Shown piece by piece: positions 24,427-34,660 of a stretch of 64,000 bases of DNA. This stretch comes from Pseudomonas sp. ERMR1:02. Lineage in GTDB: Bacteria; Pseudomonadota; Gammaproteobacteria; Pseudomonadales; Pseudomonadaceae. The notes below the pieces were generated by a model. The model was not told where the DNA came from and did not search any database. It saw nothing but the letters and a program-made list of their open reading frames with translations. Each line of letters opens with the position of its first letter. Position 1 is the stretch's first letter. Where the stretch lies: positions 1 to 64,000 of the forward strand of contig NZ_NKJI01000021.1 of the NCBI RefSeq assembly GCF_002277815.1. The letters are read 5' to 3'. The translations under genes and the position numbers were made by a program.

Positions 24427-26565
24427 TCAGAGCCGAAAACTCCCCACCAACTGATTCAACCGCCCAGCTTGCTGCTCCAGCGCAGTACACGCCCGCAACG
24501 TCGATTGCAGGTTTTCCACGCCTTGCTGGTTGAGGGTGTTGATTTGCGTGATGTCGACGTTCAAGGCCTCGACCACGGCGGTTTGTTCTTCGGTGGCGGC
24601 GGCAACCGACTGGTTGACGTTGTCGATCTCGCCGATGCGCTGGGTCACGCTGCCCAAGCGGGTGCCGGCGAGGTTGGCGATGTTGACGCTTTGTTCGCTG
24701 TGTTGCTGGCTCTCGGTCATGGTGGTGACCGAATTGCGGGCGCCCACTTGCAGTTCCTCGATCATCTGCTGGATCTCCAGCGCCGAGGCCTGCGTGCGCC
24801 CGGCCAGGCTGCGCACCTCGTCGGCCACCACCGCGAATCCACGACCGGCTTCACCGGCCCTGGCTGCTTCGATGGCGGCGTTGAGCGCTAGCAGGTTGGT
24901 CTGCTGGGAGATGCCCTTGATCACTTCGAGGATCTGCCCGATGTTCACGGTCTTGTCGTTGAGTACTTCGATGTTGGCGCACGATGCGCTGATCTTGCCG
25001 GACAGTTCGTTCATCACCTCAATCGTGCGCTGCACCACCTGGCGACCGTCTTCGGCTTGTTGCCGGGCGGCGGAGGCCTGATGGGAAGCATCGCTGGCGT
25101 TATGAGCAATCTCCTGAGCAGCAGCGCCCAACTGGTTGATCGCGGCGGCCACGCTGTTGGTGCGGGCGGATTGATCGTCGAAATTGCTCAGCGATGAGTT
25201 GGATGCGTCCAATACGCGGCGTGCGCCTTGGTTGACGCCAAGAGCTGCCGACGACACCTCGCGTATCGACTGATGGATGCGCTCGACAAACCGGTTGAAT
25301 GCCGTCGCCAACTGCCCGATTTCATCCCGCGACTGTACTTGTAGGCGCCGCGTCAGGTCACCTTCGCCGAGGGAAATATCCTCCATGACCCGCGTCAGCA
25401 CTTGCAGTGGCCGGGTGATGCGCTGCGCGGTGTACCAAATCAGCAGCAGTCCGAGCAGGGCCGAGCCGCCACCGAGCAGCAGTTCCAGCGCGGTGCTTTG
25501 CACGCCTTGGGCGTCGAGTTCCTTTTGCAGCGTGGTGACCGGTGCCAGCAGCACCTCCTGCGGCACGCCCACCAGCACACCCCAGGGCGTGGCGCCGGCA
25601 ATCGGTGCCAGCGGTTCGAGGACTTTGATCTGCTGCGGATCGACAAACACCTTCGATTGGCCTTGGCCCAAACCCCGACGCAGCGCGTCCATCACCTCGG
25701 CGCTGTCCATCGGCTGGCCGAGCCGACTGACGTCCTGACTGTTGGCGGAGATCACGCCACGGGGGCTGACGATGCTGATCTGGCCATGGCCATCGAACAG
25801 TTGCAGCGCACTGGCTTCACTGTTCTTTTGCAGTGCGGCGAGGTTGATGTCGAGGCCGACAACGGCGATGACTTTGCCGTTTTCCAGCAGCGGGAAAGCG
25901 ACGCTGGTGACCAGTTTGCGACTGCCGGACGCCTCGTCGAAGTAGGGCTCCAGCACGCAGGCCTGACGGGTGTCGCGGGCGCAGGTGTAGAAGGCGTTGT
26001 ACGGCGCGCCGCTCGGTCCCGGCTCGGTGTTTTTGAGAAGGCCTTCGTCGCCGATCACCGCCTGTAGTTCACCGGGTTTGCTCTGTACCCAATACAGCGA
26101 GAAGCGTCCGGTTTCGTTGCTGCCAAGGTCTGCCTTGTCGGCGAAGCTTGCGTCGGCACCGTCCAGCGCATCGGGTTCAAAAATGACGTAAAGCCCGAGC
26201 AGGTCGGGCTTGTCGATCAGGGCCTGATGAAGCTGGGTACTGAGCTCCTGGCGCAGTTGTTGGCGGGTCAGCGTCCCCTGGTGCTGGAGTTGTCGCAGAT
26301 AGAGTAAGTATCGCGATAACCCCTGGCCGAATTCGTGGGTCTGCATGAAGGTGCGTTGCACCTGCATCGCCTGCACTTTGCCCAACGCCTGCATGTGTTC
26401 CTTGCCCGCATCGGCGAGCATTTCGCTGCTGGCCTGCGCCACTTGCTGGCTGCTTTTATGCGTCTGATAAAGCGACAGACTCATCAGCAGCCCTACCACC
26501 AACAGCAGGCAGAGACCGGCGAGCAGGGCGATCTTGCTCTGGATCGTCAGAAATTTTTTCTGCAT
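24427..26565 (-). CDS. Methyl-accepting chemotaxis protein, dCache type
   Basis: A 712-residue chemoreceptor: TM1 at about 13-33, a large periplasmic dCache_1 ligand domain (YVIFEPDALDG, FSLYWVQSKPGE, LVTSVAFPLLENGKVIAVVGLDINLAAL, PWGVLVGVP), TM2 near 345-365, HAMP, and a signalling domain with hairpin tip EVIKGISQQTNLLALNAAIEAARAGEAGRGFAVVADEVRSLA. It follows a REP and faces the porin gene. The start at 26565 gives the expected TM1; the frame continues upstream only through a REP. Ligand unknown; amino acids or amines would fit. Confidence 0.9.
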   Translation of the reverse strand: MQKKFLTIQSKIALLAGLCLLLVVGLLMSLSLYQTHKSSQQVAQASSEMLADAGKEHMQALGKVQAMQVQRTFMQTHEFGQGLSRYLLYLRQLQHQGTLTRQQLRQELSTQLHQALIDKPDLLGLYVIFEPDALDGADASFADKADLGSNETGRFSLYWVQSKPGELQAVIGDEGLLKNTEPGPSGAPYNAFYTCARDTRQACVLEPYFDEASGSRKLVTSVAFPLLENGKVIAVVGLDINLAALQKNSEASALQLFDGHGQISIVSPRGVISANSQDVSRLGQPMDSAEVMDALRRGLGQGQSKVFVDPQQIKVLEPLAPIAGATPWGVLVGVPQEVLLAPVTTLQKELDAQGVQSTALELLLGGGSALLGLLLIWYTAQRITRPLQVLTRVMEDISLGEGDLTRRLQVQSRDEIGQLATAFNRFVERIHQSIREVSSAALGVNQGARRVLDASNSSLSNFDDQSARTNSVAAAINQLGAAAQEIAHNASDASHQASAARQQAEDGRQVVQRTIEVMNELSGKISASCANIEVLNDKTVNIGQILEVIKGISQQTNLLALNAAIEAARAGEAGRGFAVVADEVRSLAGRTQASALEIQQMIEELQVGARNSVTTMTESQQHSEQSVNIANLAGTRLGSVTQRIGEIDNVNQSVAAATEEQTAVVEALNVDITQINTLNQQGVENLQSTLRACTALEQQAGRLNQLVGSFRL

Positions 26566-26597
26566 GGGAAATGCCTTTTTCCTGGAAGCGAACCCGA

Positions 26598-26703
26598 TCC
26601 CTGTAGGAGCGAGCTTGCTCGCGATGGACGTCAACGATGACGCGTGCTGTCTGAATGAACGCGTTGCCCAGACATTTTTCGCGAGCAGGCTCGCTCCTAC
26701 AGG
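26598..26703. repeat. BIME (REP pair)
   Basis: Inverted GTAGGAGCGAGCTTGCTCGC units between the chemoreceptor and the porin gene. Confidence 0.9.
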
Positions 26704-26716
26704 GTTTGCGTGGGAC

Positions 26717-28039
26717 TTAGAAAGTCGTGGCGAACACCACCTGGCTGTAGAGGTTCTTGTCGTTGTTGCCCAACTGGGTACCACCCTGATCAGCGCTCTT
26801 GTCCGGCTGGAACAGGCCGATCAGCGGCATGATGGTCAGGTGGTCGTTAACGTGCCATTCGGCATACAGGTCCGTTTCGTGGCCATCGGTATTGCCCAGA
26901 TCGCGGTCGATGGTGTCGTAGTTGAAGTGCATCAAACCCACGTTCAGGTTCTCCAGCGGCGCGACGCTGAACTTGACTTGCTGGATGCGCGAGTTGGAGT
27001 TGAAAGGACCGGCATAGTTGCCCGCCACCTCACCCTGGAACCAAGTGCCGAAGCCACGGCTGAAACCGTAGAACAGCGTGTCGTAGTTTTCAGAGAAACG
27101 GCTGTAGCGGTAGCTGACATACGGCGACCAGGCCACGTTGGAGAAGGTCCAGCCAGCTTCCAGGTACCAGGCGTCTTCGTTGGAGGTGTGAGGTTTGTCC
27201 TGCTTGGCGTATTCGCCGGAGAGGAACAAATCTTTCACCCCGGCGTTGCCGGTGGCGCGCAGGCTGTAGGTCTTCATGCCGTCGCGTTCAAGCTGAATCG
27301 GCGAGGCGAATTGCTCGTCGACGTTGGTGGTGTCGATATAGGTCAGGCCGACCGTACCGGCCTCGGACACGTGCTCCAGGGTGCCGACGTACATTTCGGT
27401 CTTGGCCTGGGCGCGGTTGTCGGATTTCAACCACATCAGGTCGCCACGCCAGCCTTCCTTGCCGCCGATGCGCAACACGGCGGTCTCGTCGAAGGCCTTG
27501 CGCGCAGCCAGCCAGTAGGCGCCGCCACGGTTGAACTCACCGTCGGCCAGGCCTTTGCCCATGTTCAGCGCGTCGCCATCAATCAGGAAACCGTCGCCGA
27601 CCACAATGTTCTGGCGGCCGAAGGACAGGTCGATGCCGTCCTTGCCCAGCACCGGGAATAGGTCGGATGAGCGCCAGCCGAGGTACGCATCTTCAAATTT
27701 GGTGGTGCGTTCCGTGCCGTCGCTGAAGCCCGCAGCATCGCCATCGCCCCTGGTCCCGGAGCTGAGCAGATTCGCCGCGCCGTAAGTGGTACCGGCACCG
27801 GCCAGGCCCTTGTCGAAGGCCAGGCCGTACTTGATGTAACCCTCGCGCCACGACGACGAACCTTCGTCGAGACGACCCGACAGGGCGTAGTTTTCCTGGC
27901 TGTGGAAAATGCCGAAAACCGCTTCCAGCGTGGCGTTCAGATGAGTGTCGCTGTCGGAGTAGAGTTCGTAGGCTCCGGCCTGCCCGGCGCTGATCATCAG
28001 CGCGAGCGTGGAAAGTCGAAGCAAGGGGGACTTGAGCAT
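26717..28039 (-). CDS. Outer-membrane porin, alginate-export (AlgE-like) family
   Basis: A 440-residue beta-barrel protein with a Sec signal peptide (MLKSPLLRLSTLALMISAGQAGA), alternating aromatic strands (LYSDSDTHLNATLEAVFGIF, YLGWRSSDLF, WSPYVSYRYSRFSE) and a C-terminal aromatic end VVFATTF for barrel assembly. Members of this family are often substrate-specific channels near catabolic genes. Located between chemoreceptor and cytochrome/aldehyde dehydrogenase genes, it may pass an aromatic or amine compound; that is inferred. Confidence 0.83.
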   Translation of the reverse strand: MLKSPLLRLSTLALMISAGQAGAYELYSDSDTHLNATLEAVFGIFHSQENYALSGRLDEGSSSWREGYIKYGLAFDKGLAGAGTTYGAANLLSSGTRGDGDAAGFSDGTERTTKFEDAYLGWRSSDLFPVLGKDGIDLSFGRQNIVVGDGFLIDGDALNMGKGLADGEFNRGGAYWLAARKAFDETAVLRIGGKEGWRGDLMWLKSDNRAQAKTEMYVGTLEHVSEAGTVGLTYIDTTNVDEQFASPIQLERDGMKTYSLRATGNAGVKDLFLSGEYAKQDKPHTSNEDAWYLEAGWTFSNVAWSPYVSYRYSRFSENYDTLFYGFSRGFGTWFQGEVAGNYAGPFNSNSRIQQVKFSVAPLENLNVGLMHFNYDTIDRDLGNTDGHETDLYAEWHVNDHLTIMPLIGLFQPDKSADQGGTQLGNNDKNLYSQVVFATTF

Positions 28040-28182
28040 GGCATGACATCCGTTTTTGTTCTTAGGCGCAGGTTTGCGGTCTTTTTAGATACTAAGGAAC
28101 GGTTTGCATCTGCCCTTTTGCGTGGTTGCCAATTAGTTGGTTGTGCATGCCAGATTGCATGGCAGGGTGATGGCGCCCACCA

Positions 28183-28288
28183 TTCTGTAGGAGCGAGCAT
28201 GCTCGCGATGGACGTCAACGATTACGCGGGGCATTCAGGACCCCCGTGTTTTCGTTAACGATCATCGCGAGCGTGCTCGCTCCTACAG
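28183..28288. repeat. BIME (REP pair)
   Basis: Inverted REP units (GTAGGAGCGAGCATGCTCGC and complement) in the divergent region between porin and cytochrome c. Confidence 0.9.
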
Positions 28289-28457
28289 AGGATGTGTGAT
28301 TTGGCAGAACCGCCAACACAACTGGCACGCAGGGCAAACCCTGCATTTCACCGACGACCGACAATCCTTGCCAACCTGCCAGGGCACCGTTGCCCTGGCG
28401 CTTTCTGTGTTGGCGTTCGTTTGTTTGCGAGCGCGTGGATTTTCAAGGTCGTTTCCT

Positions 28458-28847
28458 ATGTTTACCGCCCTGCGTTTGCCCCTCTTAGGATTGTTGTCTT
28501 TCACCTTGGCGCAAGCCGCCGTGGCGGCCGATTGCGCACCGGTTCAGAGCCGTGGCGCCGAAGTGTTCGCCAATGAATGCGGGGTCTGCCATTCGGTGAG
28601 CAAGGGCATGGCCGGGATGATGGGGCCGAACCTGGCGGGTGTGGTCGGGCGCAAGTCCGGTTCGCTGGAAGGCTTCAACTATTCCCAGGCGATGCGCACC
28701 AAAAACATTGACTGGCAAGCCGAGAACATCGAGCAACTGATCACTCAACCCCAGGCCTATGTGCCCGGCACCTACATGCCCTACATGGGCCTGGCCTCCG
28801 CCGACGATCGTCAGGCGGTCGTGTGCTACCTCAAAGAACAACACTAA
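28458..28847 (+). CDS. Periplasmic c-type cytochrome
   Basis: A 129-residue class I cytochrome c with signal peptide (to about AVAA-D25), a single heme site CGVCH at 41-45 and a Met ligand in GTYMPYMGL. It resembles cytochrome c550-type carriers and precedes an aldehyde dehydrogenase gene. A role as electron acceptor for a periplasmic quinoprotein such as the amine dehydrogenase at the left of the window is possible. Confidence 0.88.
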   Translation: MFTALRLPLLGLLSFTLAQAAVAADCAPVQSRGAEVFANECGVCHSVSKGMAGMMGPNLAGVVGRKSGSLEGFNYSQAMRTKNIDWQAENIEQLITQPQAYVPGTYMPYMGLASADDRQAVVCYLKEQH

Positions 28848-28888
28848 GCGGCCGGTTTACGGCTGACACACGCGCTTGACCAACCAAC

Positions 28889-28976
28889 CCCTGTAGGAGC
28901 TGGCTTGCCAGCGAAGGCAATTTTGAGTCTTGCACCTCCCGAAGGGACGCTTTCGCCAGCAAGCCGGCTCCTACAT
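28889..28976. repeat. BIME (variant GTAGGAGCTGGC)
   Basis: Inverted units GTAGGAGCTGGCTTGCCAGC and GCCAGCAAGCCGGCTCCTAC between cytochrome and aldehyde dehydrogenase genes. Confidence 0.88.
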
Positions 28977-28998
28977 TTGAATGAACGAAAGGTGATTT

Positions 28999-30489
28999 AT
29001 GAGCAACGTTGAAATTCTGCCGCAGGTTGCTGCATTCCTCGAACGCCGTCACGGCTGCTTTATCGATGGTCAGTGGGTGTTTGCCGAAGGCGAAAGCATT
29101 GCCGTGGTCAACCCGGCCACCGGGCAGACCCTGTGCGAAACCCTGGATGCGCCGCTGGAAATCGTCGAGCGCGCTGTGCAGTCGTCGCACAAAGCGTTCA
29201 AGTCCGGCGTCTGGTCCGCGCTGCGTCCAGCCGACCGCGAACGCATCCTGCTCAATTTCACCCGCCTGGTGGAAGAGCACGCCGAAGAGCTGGCGCAACT
29301 GGAAACCCTGAGCCAGGGCAAGTCGATCAATATGGCCCGTGCGCTGGATTTGAACGCGACCGTGGAGTTCATGCGCTACATGTCCGGCTGGGCGACCAAG
29401 ATCGAAGGGCAGACCTTCGATGTGTCGATTCCGCTGCCGCCTGGCGCGAAATTCACCGCATTCACCAAGCGTGAGCCGGTAGGTGTGGTGGTCGGTATCG
29501 TGCCGTGGAATTTCCCGCTGCTGATCGCCGCGTGGAAGCTGATGCCAGCACTGGCAACCGGTTGCACGGTGATCATCAAACCAGCGATGGAAACCCCGTT
29601 GACCGCCATGCGTCTGGCCGAACTGGCTCTCGAAGCGGGCATTCCGGCGGGCGTGTTCAACGTCGTTACTGGCGGCGGTGCTTCGGTTGGCGGCGTGCTG
29701 ACCCAACACCCGCTGGTGAGCAAAGTGTCCTTTACCGGTTCCACCGCCGTGGGCAAAAGCGTCGGCGTGGCGTGCATGGAAAACATGACGCGCTTCTCGC
29801 TGGAACTGGGCGGCAAGAACCCGATGATCGTGCTCGCCGATGCCGACATCGAAAAAGCCGTTCAAGGCGCGATTCTCGGTGGCCTGCTGAACAACGGCCA
29901 GGTCTGCGCCGCAGCGTCGCGCTTCTATGTGCACCGCTCGATCCACGACCAATTCGTTGAAGCGCTGGCGGCGGCGGTATCGGCCATGCCGATCGGTGCC
30001 GGCATGAACTGTGAAGCGGCGATCAACCCGCTGGTGTCGCGCAAGCAACAGCAGAGCGTACTCAAGCACATCGAACTGGCCCGCCGCGAAGGCGCGCGGG
30101 TGGTGGCCGGTGGTGAGTTGCTGGAAGGCGACGGCTTCTTCGTGCAACCGACGATCCTCGCCGATATCGACCACAGCATGGCCGTGGCCCGCGAAGAAGT
30201 GTTCGGTCCGGTGCTGGGCGTGATGCCGTTCGACGATGAGGACGCGGTAATCGCCCTGGCCAACGACAACCGCTATGGCCTGGCCGCCAGCCTGTGGACC
30301 AACGACCTGAGCAAGGCGATGAACCTGGTGCCACGCATCGAAGCCGGCACGGTGTGGGTCAACGCCCACGTGCTACTCGACCCGGCGATGCCGTTCGGTG
30401 GGGTCAAGCAATCGGGCATGGGCCGCGAGTTTGGTCGCGCGGTGATCGAGGCTTACACCGAGCTCAAGTCGGTGTGCATCGCCCACTGA
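28999..30489 (+). CDS. NAD-dependent aldehyde dehydrogenase, phenylacetaldehyde type
   Basis: A 496-residue ALDH: IVPWNFPL, FTGSTAVGK, general base Glu in LELGGKNP, nucleophile Cys303 in NNGQVCAAASR, and the FGGVKQSGMGREFG end. The PFGGVKQSGMG and SxxCAAASR pattern is that of phenylacetaldehyde dehydrogenases (FeaB/PadA group). It could oxidise the aldehyde released by the amine dehydrogenase (phenylacetaldehyde or indole-3-acetaldehyde). A purine-rich AAAGGTG ribosome site precedes the ATG. Confidence 0.88.
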   Translation: MSNVEILPQVAAFLERRHGCFIDGQWVFAEGESIAVVNPATGQTLCETLDAPLEIVERAVQSSHKAFKSGVWSALRPADRERILLNFTRLVEEHAEELAQLETLSQGKSINMARALDLNATVEFMRYMSGWATKIEGQTFDVSIPLPPGAKFTAFTKREPVGVVVGIVPWNFPLLIAAWKLMPALATGCTVIIKPAMETPLTAMRLAELALEAGIPAGVFNVVTGGGASVGGVLTQHPLVSKVSFTGSTAVGKSVGVACMENMTRFSLELGGKNPMIVLADADIEKAVQGAILGGLLNNGQVCAAASRFYVHRSIHDQFVEALAAAVSAMPIGAGMNCEAAINPLVSRKQQQSVLKHIELARREGARVVAGGELLEGDGFFVQPTILADIDHSMAVAREEVFGPVLGVMPFDDEDAVIALANDNRYGLAASLWTNDLSKAMNLVPRIEAGTVWVNAHVLLDPAMPFGGVKQSGMGREFGRAVIEAYTELKSVCIAH

Positions 30490-30498
30490 GTTGAGTGA

Positions 30499-30604
30499 CC
30501 TGTAGGAGCGAGCTTGCTCGCGAAAAATGTCTGGGCAACGCGCTCATTAAGACAGCACGCGTTATCGTTGACGTCCATCGCGAGCAAGCTCGCTCCTACA
30601 GGGG
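30499..30604. repeat. BIME (REP pair)
   Basis: Inverted GTAGGAGCGAGCTTGCTCGC units between the convergent aldehyde dehydrogenase and MscS-like genes. Confidence 0.9.
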
Positions 30605-30630
30605 ATCGCAGAAAGCGCCAGGGATTTGCA

Positions 30631-33014
30631 TCACGCCGCAGGCGGTGGTTTCGCCAGTTCAATGCCGGCGGCACCCAGCCGCTTGAGGATTTCAAACAGC
30701 AGCTCGCTCTTGATCGCACCGACCGTGCGCGGGCTGTCGACATAACCGGTGATGGTCAAGGTGATGCCTTCGGGTTTGAGTTGGCTGAAACGCACGTACG
30801 GAGCCGGTTTATCGAGGATGGATTCGTGCTCGGTGTAGGTGTCGAACAGCAGGTTGCGTACTTGCTCCGGGTCAATGTCCAGCGGGAACATCAGTTCGAG
30901 TGTCGCCACCCCTTGGGCGCTGCCGCCGAGGGTGACGTTGCGCAGGTTCTGCGAGATCAGTTGCGAGTTGGGCACGATGACGATCGAGCGGTCGGCCAGT
31001 TGAATTTCGGTGGCCCGCACGTTAATCCGGCGGATGTCGCCCTCCACTCCGCTGATACTGATCAGGTCGCCGACTTTCACTGGGCGTTCGGTCAGCAGGA
31101 TCAGGCCGGAGACGAAGTTCTTGACGATCTCTTGCAAGCCGAAACCGATCCCACCGACAAGGCACTGACGATCCAGGCCAGATTGGTCCATTTCACCCCC
31201 AGCGATGACAGCGCGAGCAGGATGACCAGCGCATAGCCGATATTGGCGAACAACGTGCTGAGCGAGGCACACATGCCAGGGTCCATTTCCGTTTTCGGCA
31301 GGAACTCGTTGTCCAGCCAGCGCCTCAACGCGCGGATCAGGTAGATACCGAGGAACAGGGCGAACACAGCGTGCAGCAGGTTCCCCGGGACTATGTTCAG
31401 TTTGCGCAGCCCGTCGCCGCCGAGGATGGCCAGGATGTTGGTGGCCAGTTGTCCGAGCGTCGATCCAAATCCACCCACCAACAGCGTGATGAAACCGATC
31501 AGTAACAGTGCGGCTCGACCGACGCCGGACAAAATGATCGAAATCTGCTCCAGGCGCGCATCGCCAATGCCCAGCGACTGTTTGAGGGCCTTGCCGGTGG
31601 AGTGTCGGGGTGAAAACAGGTATTCGCAGCCATCCTTGAGCAGCTGGATCAGCAGATAGAAGCCGGAAAAGATGATGAACAGCCAGACCAGCTCGTAAGT
31701 GATGAAGCGCGACATCGACACGTAGCCAATCAGCAACGCCAGTAGGGAAATCACCACCGCAACGCTGGCAAAAGCATAAATCACGCCGGCCAGCGTCGTG
31801 CCCGCTTCGGCAACAGCACCGGTCGCGACCAGCGCCCGCCGGGTTTTACTGACGCGCAACAGTAGCGCACCGATCATCCCTGAAATGACCAATGCGACGA
31901 AACCCCTGACCGGGATCACGACCTGGGAGCTCATGCCAATGGCATTGGTCATCTGCGCCACCGCCACCAGAACCAGCAGCACCCAGGCCAGGCGGATGGG
32001 GAAGGGCTTGATCGCCAGAGCCACCGGGTCGGCAATCGCCGGCAGCCGCCACGAAGGGTGTTGCGTGGACAGGAGTGCGCGGCTCAACCCGGTGATCAGC
32101 ACGCAGGTATAAACAATCTTTTCAAAGTCCTGAGAAAACCCCGCCAGTTGCGGCGTCAACGGCAGTTGGCGCGTGATGGCAAAAACAGCAGATGCAAGGC
32201 AAACCAGGCCGCCAGGACAGTGGCGAGAACCGAAGCCAAGGCAAGAGAACTGCGCCGCAATCGACCTTCGGGCATGCGATGAATGCACAGCCAGGTCAGC
32301 CCGCGCTCAGCCAGGCTGCGCCCGGCAAACCAAAGGACCAGGGCCAGCGCAAGCAAGACACTGGTGTAGAGGCGCTGACCCGGTTGCCAGGCCGCGTCGA
32401 GCGTGGCGTTAATCTGTTGGATGAATGCACTCAGGCGTTCCCGGTCGTCCGCTGGCGGATTGAACAGTGGCGTCCAGAACCAAGGGTTCAGGATGCTGTG
32501 GGTCTGCTGGGTCACTTCGGTTTCCAGCAGGCTGCGGCGGATGGCGGAATTTGGGTCAGCAGCTCGGCGGCACTGGTTTTGAGCGCTGCCAGGGTCTTGA
32601 GTTTGTTATCGATCTGATTCTTTTGCTCGATGAGAGCAACCCTTTGCAAGGCAATATCGGACTTCTCCTGTGCAGCCTCGCCAGCGGGTGCAGGGCCCAG
32701 CACGCCCAACTGCGCCTGCAATTGAGCCTGTTCGGGCAACAGCAATGCCGACTGACCAGCGATTTCCTGTATCAGCGCCAGAAGCAGATCCTGCGGGCTC
32801 CCAGCTGACTGTAATTGCTGGCCTGGGAAATCTGCTGCTTGAGGCTGTTGAGCTGGTTGAGCAGCGCGTCAAGATCGCTATCGGTAATGCTTGCGGAAGC
32901 GGGCGTGACGCTGACGGCAGGGGAGGTGGGTATTGGCGCCGCCGACAGCATTGCGCCGCTCGGCCCGAACAGCGTCAAAACGATGAAAATCACTGACCTC
33001 AATGCATTGCACAT
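30631..33014 (-). pseudogene. MscS-family mechanosensitive channel (DUF3772 type), four frameshifts
   Basis: A once ~800-residue membrane protein: signal peptide and periplasmic coiled-coil DUF3772-like region, many membrane helices, then the MscS pore and beta domains (IGFGLQEIVKNFVSGLILLTERPVKVGD). It now reads in five frames, broken near 32794, 32545, 32184 and 31150. At each break the addition of one base restores family-like sequence; for example SVG-IGFGLQE is regained at 31149/31150. All four are net one-base losses. The gene is dead as written unless the breaks are sequencing errors. Confidence 0.88.
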
Positions 33015-33107
33015 AGGCGTGCTCGACGGGTTGTTAGTTACTCAGCCTATGAGGTTAGGTCATGACTCGCGTTGTCGAGGGTTTTTGGTCGGTTTACTGG
33101 CCATTAC

Positions 33108-33217
33108 TGATCGTTCCCACGCTCTGCGTGGGAATGCAGCCCGGGACGCTCTGCGTCCCAAGAGCCGAACGCGGAGCGTCCGTTGAGGCGTTACCACGCA
33201 GAGCGTGGGAACGATCA
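33108..33217. repeat. Palindromic repeat, GTTCCCACGC family
   Basis: Single copy of the element in the 18444-19170 array: terminal arms TGATCGTTCCCACGCTCTGC and its complement, inner GGGACGCTCTGCGTCCC hairpin. It touches the 3' end of the sensor kinase gene. Confidence 0.85.
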
Positions 33218-34660
33218 AGCAGGAGGACAAGCATCATTCGCCTGGTCGGCGTGCCGGGAAAAACAGCTCGAAGCAGGTAACCCCTCGGCACTGCTGACGC
33301 TATACGCGCCGTTGTGCAGCTGCATGATCGTCGCCACGATCGACAGGCCCAGGCCGTTGGATTGAGCCGAGCGTTCACGGGACTGATCGACGCGGTAGAA
33401 GCGTTCGAACAGCCTGGGCAGGTGTTCGGCGGGGATGGTCTGGCCGTGGTTGCGGACCAGCAAACGGATGCCGTCGGCTGCCGGCGTGGCACAGATGTAC
33501 AACTCGGAGCAGGGCGCACCGTACTTGATTGCGTTGGCACACAGGTTGGCCATGGCACGGCGCAGCAGCATCGGTTCGGCCCAGATCATCCCGCTGCCCT
33601 GGGCATCGATGCGGATTCCGGCATCCGCCGCGAGCCCTTCGAAGTAGTCGGCCATGCGTTCCATTTCATCGGCGGCGTCCAGTTCCTGGCGTTGGCGCAG
33701 AGCACTGGCCGGGTCGGTTCTGGCCAGAAACAGCATGTTGTCGAGCATCCGCGCCAGACGCTCCAGTTCCTCGACGTTGGAAGCGAGCAGTTGTTGATAG
33801 GCTTCGACGCTGCGGTTCTGCTGCAAGGCGACCTGGGTTTCTCCGAGCAGGTTGTTGATCGGCGTGCGCAACTCATGGGCCATGTCAGTCGAAACCTGAC
33901 CCAACTGCACGAAGCCCTTGCCCAGGCGGTCGAGCATGGCGTTGAACGCATCGATCATCGGCAACAACTCCCGCGGCGCACCCAGGCTGTCGAGGCGTTC
34001 GTTAAGGTTGCCGACGCCGATGCCCTGGGCATGCCGGGCCAGACGGCGCACGGGCAGCAGGCCGCGATCCACCAGCACATAGCCGGAGAGCGCCAGCAGA
34101 ATCGCCGCCACACTGGCGAACAGGTAGACGTTGAGCCTGTAACTTGCGAGCACTGCGGTGCGCTCTGTCATCAGGCGGGCGGCGAGCACTTGCAGCTTGC
34201 CCTGATCACCGGAGTCGATGGTTGCCGCCAGGGCCGAAAACGGCACGCCATTGAACGTGGGCAAATGCTGAACATCGCCGAGGGTCAGGGGGTGATCGAG
34301 GGGCATCGGCGGCAAGGCCGGCATTTGCAGGTTGCCGGGGTTGACCACCAGCAACGGTGGCTCTCCCGGGGCGCCGATGGTCAGCAGCGCTTCGCGGTTG
34401 CCTAGCATGTTCTGAAACAGCGCCGGTTTGGTGCGGATCAGTTCCACGGTGTTGCTGTCATTAAGAAAGGTGCGCAGCTGGTCGATGCGGGTCACCAGCG
34501 CAGCATCGTCACGGCGGATCAGCTCGCGCTCCAGATCGTGGTACAACGCCACGCCCAACACCGCCAGCGATACAAATGCCAGCAGCGCAAACACCAGGGC
34601 CAGACGCAGTGTCAGAGAGTGACGCCAACCGGCTGCCCGGTTCAAGAGGCGCGCGCTCAT
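33215..34660 (-). CDS. Heavy-metal-type sensor histidine kinase (CusS/CopS-like)
   Basis: A 481-residue membrane kinase: TM1 near 15-35, a periplasmic sensor of about 130 residues, TM2 near 175-195, HAMP, HisKA with DMAHELRTPINNLLGETQ and HATPase (NLCANAIKYG). Family members respond to periplasmic copper or silver. It overlaps the regulator gene by 4 bp (ATGA). Confidence 0.87.
   Translation of the reverse strand: MSARLLNRAAGWRHSLTLRLALVFALLAFVSLAVLGVALYHDLERELIRRDDAALVTRIDQLRTFLNDSNTVELIRTKPALFQNMLGNREALLTIGAPGEPPLLVVNPGNLQMPALPPMPLDHPLTLGDVQHLPTFNGVPFSALAATIDSGDQGKLQVLAARLMTERTAVLASYRLNVYLFASVAAILLALSGYVLVDRGLLPVRRLARHAQGIGVGNLNERLDSLGAPRELLPMIDAFNAMLDRLGKGFVQLGQVSTDMAHELRTPINNLLGETQVALQQNRSVEAYQQLLASNVEELERLARMLDNMLFLARTDPASALRQRQELDAADEMERMADYFEGLAADAGIRIDAQGSGMIWAEPMLLRRAMANLCANAIKYGAPCSELYICATPAADGIRLLVRNHGQTIPAEHLPRLFERFYRVDQSRERSAQSNGLGLSIVATIMQLHNGAYSVSSAEGLPASSCFSRHADQANDACPPA

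Noticed and set aside
24427..26784. Longer start for the chemoreceptor at 26784
   Set aside because: The extra 73 codons translate a REP pair; the start at 26565 gives a proper first membrane helix.
28322..28337. Possible sigma-54 promoter TGGCACG before the cytochrome gene
   Set aside because: The -12 part does not have the required GC at the right spacing.
28831..30369. 512-codon minus-strand frame opposite the aldehyde dehydrogenase
   Set aside because: His/Gln/Arg-rich shadow frame; the plus strand encodes a complete ALDH with all motifs.
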